Shown here piece by piece: positions 59,787 through 64,000 of a DNA stretch of 64,000 bases. Position 1 is the stretch's first letter, and each line of letters begins with the position of its first letter. Source of the DNA: Variovorax sp. Lineage in GTDB: Bacteria > Pseudomonadota > Gammaproteobacteria > Burkholderiales > Burkholderiaceae_C. The stretch covers positions 33,475-97,474 of the forward strand of contig JAGIAI010000016.1 in the NCBI GenBank assembly GCA_017744935.1, written 5' to 3'. The position numbers and the translations under genes are program-made. The notes beneath the pieces are model-generated. The model saw only the letters and a list, made by a program, of their open reading frames with translations, made no database searches and was not told the DNA's origin.

Positions 59787-61457
59787 ATGACCAAGAACAT
59801 CGAGACGCAGGTACTGATCGTCGGGGGCGGTCCGGTCGGCCTCACGCTGGCCACCGACCTGGCGCAGCGCGGCGTCTCCGTCATCGTGGCCGAGACCCGG
59901 CACCGCGGCGAGCCCCCGAGCGTCAAGTGCAACCACGTCTCGTCGCGCACCATGGAGATCTTCCGCCGCCTCGGGCTTGCAAAGACCATGCGCGAATCGG
60001 GCCTGCCCGCCGACCATGCCAACGATGTGTCGTACCGGACGAGCTTCACCGGCGAAGAACTCTCGCGCATCCATATCCCGTCGCGCGCCAGCCGCTACAC
60101 CGACAAGAGCGGTCCGGACGGCTGGTGGCCCACCGCGGAGCCACCGCACCGCATCAACCAGATCTACCTGGAACCCGTGCTGTTCGCCCATGCAGAGGCC
60201 ACCCAGGGCGTGACGATCCTGAGCCGCACGCGCATCGACGAGTTCACGCAGGACGAGCACGGCGTAAGCGCCAAGGGCATCGATCTCGACACCGGCGAAG
60301 AAGTCCGCATCTTCAGCCAGTACATGATCGGCTGCGACGGCGGACGCTCCAGCGTGCGCAAGGCCATCGGCGCCAAGCTCTCCGGCACCGATGTCGTGGG
60401 ACGGGTTCAATCGACCTACTTCCGCGCGCCCGATCTGCTGTCGCGCACGAAGAACACGCCGGCGTGGGCCACGTTCTCGCTCAATCCCCGCCGCAGCGGC
60501 AACGTCTATGCAATCGACGGCCGCGAGACCTTCCTGTTGCACAACTACCTGCGCTCGGACGAGTTGGAGTTCGATTCGGTCGACCGTGACTGGGCGATCC
60601 GCACCATCCTTGGTGTTGGCGACGACTTCAAGTACGAAATCATCTCCAAGGAAGACTGGATCGGCCGACGTCTCGTCGCCGACAAGTTCCGGGATCGTCG
60701 CGTCTTCATCTGCGGCGATGCGTCCCACCTCTGGGTGCCCATGGCGGGCTACGGCATGAATGCCGGCATCGCCGACGCGATGAATCTCTCCTGGCAGCTG
60801 GCTGCCTGCATCAACGGCTGGGCCGATGAAGGCATCCTCGCCGCCTACGAAGCCGAGCGCCAGCCGATCACCGAGCAGGTCTCGAAGTTCGCAATGAACC
60901 ACGCCATTGCCCTGCAGAAGGAACGCGAAGGCGTCCCAGCCGGTATCGAGGAACCTGGCCCGGCCGGCGAAGAGGCGCGCAGGGTGGCCGGACAGGCGCT
61001 CTATGACCTCAACGTCAAGCAGTACTGCTGCGCCGGCCTGAACTTCGGCTACTACTACGACGCTTCGCCGCTGATCGCCTATGACGGAGAAGCCGCGCCC
61101 GCGTATGAGATGGACCAGTTCACGCCTTCCACGGTGCCGGGCTGCCGCTCACCGCATTTCTGGCTGGCAGACGGTCGCTCGCTCTACGACGCCATGGGGC
61201 CCGAATACACCCTGCTGCGTTTCGATGCGACGGCCGATGTCCGTCCGCTTCAGGTAGCCGCCGCCCGCAGAGGGCTGCCGCTGACCGTGCTCGATGTGCA
61301 AGCCGATGAAGTGCCAGCCGCCTATCGCCACGCACTCGTGCTCTCGCGACCGGACCAGCATGTCGCATGGCGCGGCGACCGCGCGCCGGAAGACGCCCTC
61401 GGCCTTGTCGACCGCCTGCGGGGCTGCTTCACCGACACGCCCGGTGCCAACGCATGA
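59787..61457 (+). CDS. FAD-dependent aromatic monooxygenase (PheA/MhpA-like)
   Basis: 556 residues. FAD-binding VLIVGGGPVGLTLATDLAQR, the middle motif MIGCDGGRSSVRKAIG and RVFICGDASHLWVPMAGYGMNA are intact, with a thioredoxin-like C-terminal domain (about 430-556, RPLQVAAARRGLPLTVLDV). This is the group A hydroxylase pattern of phenol/3-hydroxyphenylpropionate type. With the two hydrolase genes and the HpaE dehydrogenase it probably acts on an aromatic acid such as a hydroxyphenylacetate-type compound. It overlaps the next gene by four bases. Confidence 0.9.
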   Translation: MTKNIETQVLIVGGGPVGLTLATDLAQRGVSVIVAETRHRGEPPSVKCNHVSSRTMEIFRRLGLAKTMRESGLPADHANDVSYRTSFTGEELSRIHIPSRASRYTDKSGPDGWWPTAEPPHRINQIYLEPVLFAHAEATQGVTILSRTRIDEFTQDEHGVSAKGIDLDTGEEVRIFSQYMIGCDGGRSSVRKAIGAKLSGTDVVGRVQSTYFRAPDLLSRTKNTPAWATFSLNPRRSGNVYAIDGRETFLLHNYLRSDELEFDSVDRDWAIRTILGVGDDFKYEIISKEDWIGRRLVADKFRDRRVFICGDASHLWVPMAGYGMNAGIADAMNLSWQLAACINGWADEGILAAYEAERQPITEQVSKFAMNHAIALQKEREGVPAGIEEPGPAGEEARRVAGQALYDLNVKQYCCAGLNFGYYYDASPLIAYDGEAAPAYEMDQFTPSTVPGCRSPHFWLADGRSLYDAMGPEYTLLRFDATADVRPLQVAAARRGLPLTVLDVQADEVPAAYRHALVLSRPDQHVAWRGDRAPEDALGLVDRLRGCFTDTPGANA

Positions 61458-62137
61458 TCCAACCGGCTCTTCAATTCGACGTGCCGCCCTATCGGCTGAG
61501 CGGCACGGTCTACGGCACGCTGCTCAACAGCAGCGCCAGCCTGAACGCCCTCGGCGACGCAGTGAATGCGGCCCCCTACAAGGCCGCACCCAAGGCGCCA
61601 GTGCTGTATGTGAAGCCGCGCAACACGCTGGCGTTCGATAGCGACCGCATTGCCGTCCCGCAAACCGCCATCGAACTTCAGGTCGGTGCCTCGCTCGGCC
61701 TCGTCATCGGGCGAACCGCCTGCCGCGTACCCGAAGCGGATGCCTTGTCGTACCTGGCTGGCTACACGGCGGTGATCGACTTCAGCGTGCCCCATGACAG
61801 CTTCTACCGGCCTTCCGTGCGCTTCAAGGCGCTGGACGGATCGTGCGTCGTCGGCCCCACGGTCGTTCCGGCGAGTCGGATCGGCGCTCCGGACGAACTC
61901 CCGATCAAGGTCCACGTCGACGGCGCGCTTGCGCAGACCGGTTCCACGGGCGGCATGGTTCGCAACGCTGCACGTCTTCTCGCGGACGTGACCGAGTTCA
62001 TGACGCTCGCGCCCGGCGACGTCCTGCTGCTCGGCGTGCCCTCAGGCTCGCCGGCTGCCAGGGCCGGCCAGTCGGTCGTCGTGGAAATCGAAGGCATCGG
62101 CCGCCTGGAGAACACACTCGTGAAAGAAGAAGCATGA
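61454..62137 (+). CDS. FAH-family hydrolase/decarboxylase, HpaG N-half-like
   Basis: 227 residues, starting in the stop of the monooxygenase. FAH-fold motifs include TAIELQVGASLGLVIGRTAC, LAGYTAVIDFSVPHDS and the C-terminal GDVLLLGVPSGSPAARAGQS. It corresponds to one of the two halves of E. coli HpaG/HpcE, which catalyses decarboxylation and isomerisation in the homoprotocatechuate pathway; here the halves are separate genes. Several metal-binding acidic residues are not in their usual form (no clear HxxExE), so this half may be weakly active alone. Confidence 0.85.
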   Translation: MIQPALQFDVPPYRLSGTVYGTLLNSSASLNALGDAVNAAPYKAAPKAPVLYVKPRNTLAFDSDRIAVPQTAIELQVGASLGLVIGRTACRVPEADALSYLAGYTAVIDFSVPHDSFYRPSVRFKALDGSCVVGPTVVPASRIGAPDELPIKVHVDGALAQTGSTGGMVRNAARLLADVTEFMTLAPGDVLLLGVPSGSPAARAGQSVVVEIEGIGRLENTLVKEEA

Positions 62138-62889
62138 AGCGCGCAAGAGTGGCGTATGCCGGCGCCATCCACGAGGCCGTGCCGCACGGCGACGCACTGC
62201 GTCTGGCCGATGGCCGCGTCGTCGATCGGGACGCCGTGGTCTGGCTTCCGCCGTTCGAGGTCGGCACGATCATCGCGCTGGGCCTCAACTACGCGGACCA
62301 TGCCAAGGAGCTTTCGTTCGGCGCGCAGGAAGAGCCGCTGGTCTTTCTCAAGGGCCCCGGGTCGGTCATCGGCCATCGCGGACAGACCCGCAGACCCTCG
62401 GACGTGAAGTTCATGCACTACGAGTGCGAACTGGCCGTCGTCATCGGCAAGACCGCGCGCAAGGTCTCGCGCAAGGAAGCGATGTCGCATGTGGCGGGCT
62501 ATACCGTCGCGAACGACTACGCGATCCGCGACTACCTCGAAAACTGGTATCGCCCGAACCTGCGTGTGAAGAACCGCGATGGCGGCACGGTCCTAGGCCC
62601 GTGGTTCGTCGACGCTTCGGATATCGGCGACACCGTCCACCTGCCGCTGCGCACGCTGGTCAATGGCAAGGTCACGCAGGAAGGCAACACGCATGACTTC
62701 GTCTTTGACATCCCCTATCTCATCGAATACCTGAGCAGCTTCATGACGCTCAACACCGGCGACGTGATCCTCACCGGCACGCCCGAAGGCGTGGTCGATG
62801 TGCAGCCCGGCGACGAAGTGGTCTGCGAGATCGAAGGCATCGGCCGCCTGGTCAACACGATTGCGAGCGACGAAGTTTTCGGTCGCTGA
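62134..62889 (+). CDS. FAH-family hydrolase/isomerase, HpaG C-half-like
   Basis: 251 residues. The core FAH signature is complete: LGLNYADHAKEL, then FMHYECELAVVIGKTARKVS with the metal-binding Glu pair, DYAIRDYLENWYRPNL and ILTGTPEGVVDVQPGDEV. It should carry the hydrating or decarboxylating active site of the split HpaG pair. It overlaps the previous gene by four bases and precedes HpaE by 23 bases. Confidence 0.9.
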   Translation: MKRARVAYAGAIHEAVPHGDALRLADGRVVDRDAVVWLPPFEVGTIIALGLNYADHAKELSFGAQEEPLVFLKGPGSVIGHRGQTRRPSDVKFMHYECELAVVIGKTARKVSRKEAMSHVAGYTVANDYAIRDYLENWYRPNLRVKNRDGGTVLGPWFVDASDIGDTVHLPLRTLVNGKVTQEGNTHDFVFDIPYLIEYLSSFMTLNTGDVILTGTPEGVVDVQPGDEVVCEIEGIGRLVNTIASDEVFGR

Positions 62890-62912
62890 AGTACACAAAG
62901 GAAACAATCCGG

Positions 62913-64000
62913 ATGCGAGTTCATCACCTGATCAACGGTAAGGCGGTCGAAGGCACCACCTATTTCGAAACCGTCAATCCCGCCACGCAGGAAGTGCTGG
63001 CCGAAGTCGCTGCTGGCGGCGAAGCCGAAGTCAATGCGGCCGTCGCAGCCGCCAAGGAAGCCTTTCCGAGGTGGGCCGGCATGCCCGCGCCCGAGCGCGC
63101 GAAGCTGATCCGCAAGCTCGGTGACCTCATCGCCAAGAACGTGCCCGAGATTGCGCAGACCGAGACCAACGACTGCGGCCAGGTGATCGCGCAGACCGGC
63201 AAGCAGCTCGTGCCGCGCGCTGCGGACAACTTCTATTACTTCGCCGAGATGTGCACGCGCGTGGATGGCCACACCTATCCGACGCCCACGCACCTGAACT
63301 ACACCCTCTTCCATCCGGTCGGCGTGTGCGCGCTCATCTCGCCCTGGAACGTGCCTTTCATGACCGCGACCTGGAAGGTCGCGCCCTGCCTCGCCTTCGG
63401 CAACACCGCGGTGCTCAAGATGAGCGAGCTGTCGCCCTTGACGGCTGCGCGGCTTGGCGAACTGGCGCTCAAGGCGGGTATTCCGGCCGGCGTGCTGAAT
63501 CTTGTGCACGGCTACGGCAAGGATGCCGGCGAGCCGCTGGTGGCGCACCCTGACGTGCGCGCAATCTCGTTCACCGGATCGACGGCGACGGGCAACCGCA
63601 TCGTGAAGTCGGCCGGCCTGAAGAAGTTCAGCATGGAACTCGGCGGCAAGAGCCCGTTCGTGATCTTCGATGACGCCGACTTCGAACGCGCGCTGGATGC
63701 CGCCGTGTTCATGATCTTCAGCAACAACGGCGAGCGCTGCACCGCGGGCAGCCGCATCCTGGTGCAGCAGTCGATCTACGCGAAGTTCGTGGATCGCTTC
63801 GTCGAGCGAGCGAAGAAGATCGCCGTGGGCGATCCGCTGGACGAGAAGACCATCGTGGGCCCGATGATCTCGCAGGCGCATCTTGCCAAGGTGCGCAGCT
63901 ACATCGAGCTCGGCCCGAAGGAAGGCGCAACGCTGCTGTGCGGCGGCCTGGGTGCGCCCGAATTGCCGGATCGCGTGAAGAAGGGCAACTACGTGCTGCC
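62913..64000 (+). CDS. hpaE: 5-carboxymethyl-2-hydroxymuconate semialdehyde dehydrogenase, cut by window end
   Basis: About 362 residues of an aldehyde dehydrogenase are visible. NAD-binding and catalytic motifs are ALISPWNVPFMTATWKVAP, FTGSTATGNRI, the general-base Glu in MELGGKSPF and the catalytic Cys in NNGERCTAGSRI. Similarity to HpaE, plus the HpaG-type genes just before it, supports the assignment. The 3' end lies outside the window. Confidence 0.88.
   Translation, partial: MRVHHLINGKAVEGTTYFETVNPATQEVLAEVAAGGEAEVNAAVAAAKEAFPRWAGMPAPERAKLIRKLGDLIAKNVPEIAQTETNDCGQVIAQTGKQLVPRAADNFYYFAEMCTRVDGHTYPTPTHLNYTLFHPVGVCALISPWNVPFMTATWKVAPCLAFGNTAVLKMSELSPLTAARLGELALKAGIPAGVLNLVHGYGKDAGEPLVAHPDVRAISFTGSTATGNRIVKSAGLKKFSMELGGKSPFVIFDDADFERALDAAVFMIFSNNGERCTAGSRILVQQSIYAKFVDRFVERAKKIAVGDPLDEKTIVGPMISQAHLAKVRSYIELGPKEGATLLCGGLGAPELPDRVKKGNYVL

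Noticed and set aside
1..64000. CRISPR arrays, rRNA or tRNA genes, intact insertion sequences
   Set aside because: No regular short repeat series, no cloverleaf or rRNA landmark sequences and no transposase motifs were seen on reading; small degenerate copies cannot be excluded.

Overview
The window is dense, GC-rich, strongly co-directional DNA from a Burkholderiales-type beta-proteobacterium, most likely a Comamonadaceae member close to Variovorax. This rests on the mix of gene families (Bug/TctC solute receptor, IclR, a nic cluster fed by a Liv-type ABC transporter, ECF-ChrR with a cyclopropane-fatty-acid operon, DUF6781-like protein, fused Cox I-III) and on base use. It is a reading, not a database match. 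I saw no rRNA, tRNA, CRISPR array or intact insertion sequence. Both ends cut through a gene.

Layout. 1-3494: a CoA-thioester operon (NDP-forming CoA ligase fragment, enoyl-CoA hydratase, Bug receptor) divergent from an IclR regulator over a palindromic operator. 3651-5576: a SYLF lipoprotein-like gene, two tiny genes and the wreck of a CheB/CheR hybrid kinase. 5769-13542: an iron locus with two Fur-like boxes: PepSY membrane protein, DUF2271, DUF4198, ApbE, membrane-anchored NADPH flavoreductase, TonB siderophore receptor and PiuC hydroxylase. The DUF2271 protein carries an ApbE flavinylation motif, so the set reads as an electron path from NADPH to a covalently flavinylated periplasmic protein. 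A degenerate tyrosine recombinase follows (13630-14748). 14880-21517: heme-copper oxidase genes (CtaG-type assembly factor, Cox II, fused Cox I-III) with a ferric-reductase-like flavocytochrome. 21630-22723: a hexapeptide-repeat secreted protein and an isoprenylcysteine-methyltransferase-like protein. 23045-24424: a FAD-linked oxidase. 24814-26771: an arsenic operon arsR-arsI-arsC-aqpS.

27164-37155: a ten-gene minus-strand block, livKHMGF followed by nicC-nicE-nicD-nicX-nicF, that should import a pyridine carboxylate and break down 6-hydroxynicotinate to fumarate, with a TetR regulator at its end. 37471-44485: two MarR regulators with near-identical operators, a Bcr/CflA-type MFS pump and a FUSC/DUF1656/HlyD/NodT efflux system. 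44505-50461: a second methyltransferase-like protein, a DUF6781-like protein, an ABC1/UbiB kinase, an intradiol dioxygenase, a Tdi1-like protein and a DUF3095 protein.

50473-57915: an ECF sigma factor with its ChrR anti-sigma factor, divergent from an FAD oxidoreductase/DUF1365/CFA-synthase operon, plus DUF1295, DUF2177 and an MFS gene broken by one amber codon. This resembles the singlet-oxygen regulon of other proteobacteria. 57971-64000: an outer-membrane protein, a ModA-like binding protein, and an aromatic operon (FAD monooxygenase, two HpaG-type hydrolases in separate genes, HpaE dehydrogenase cut by the window end).
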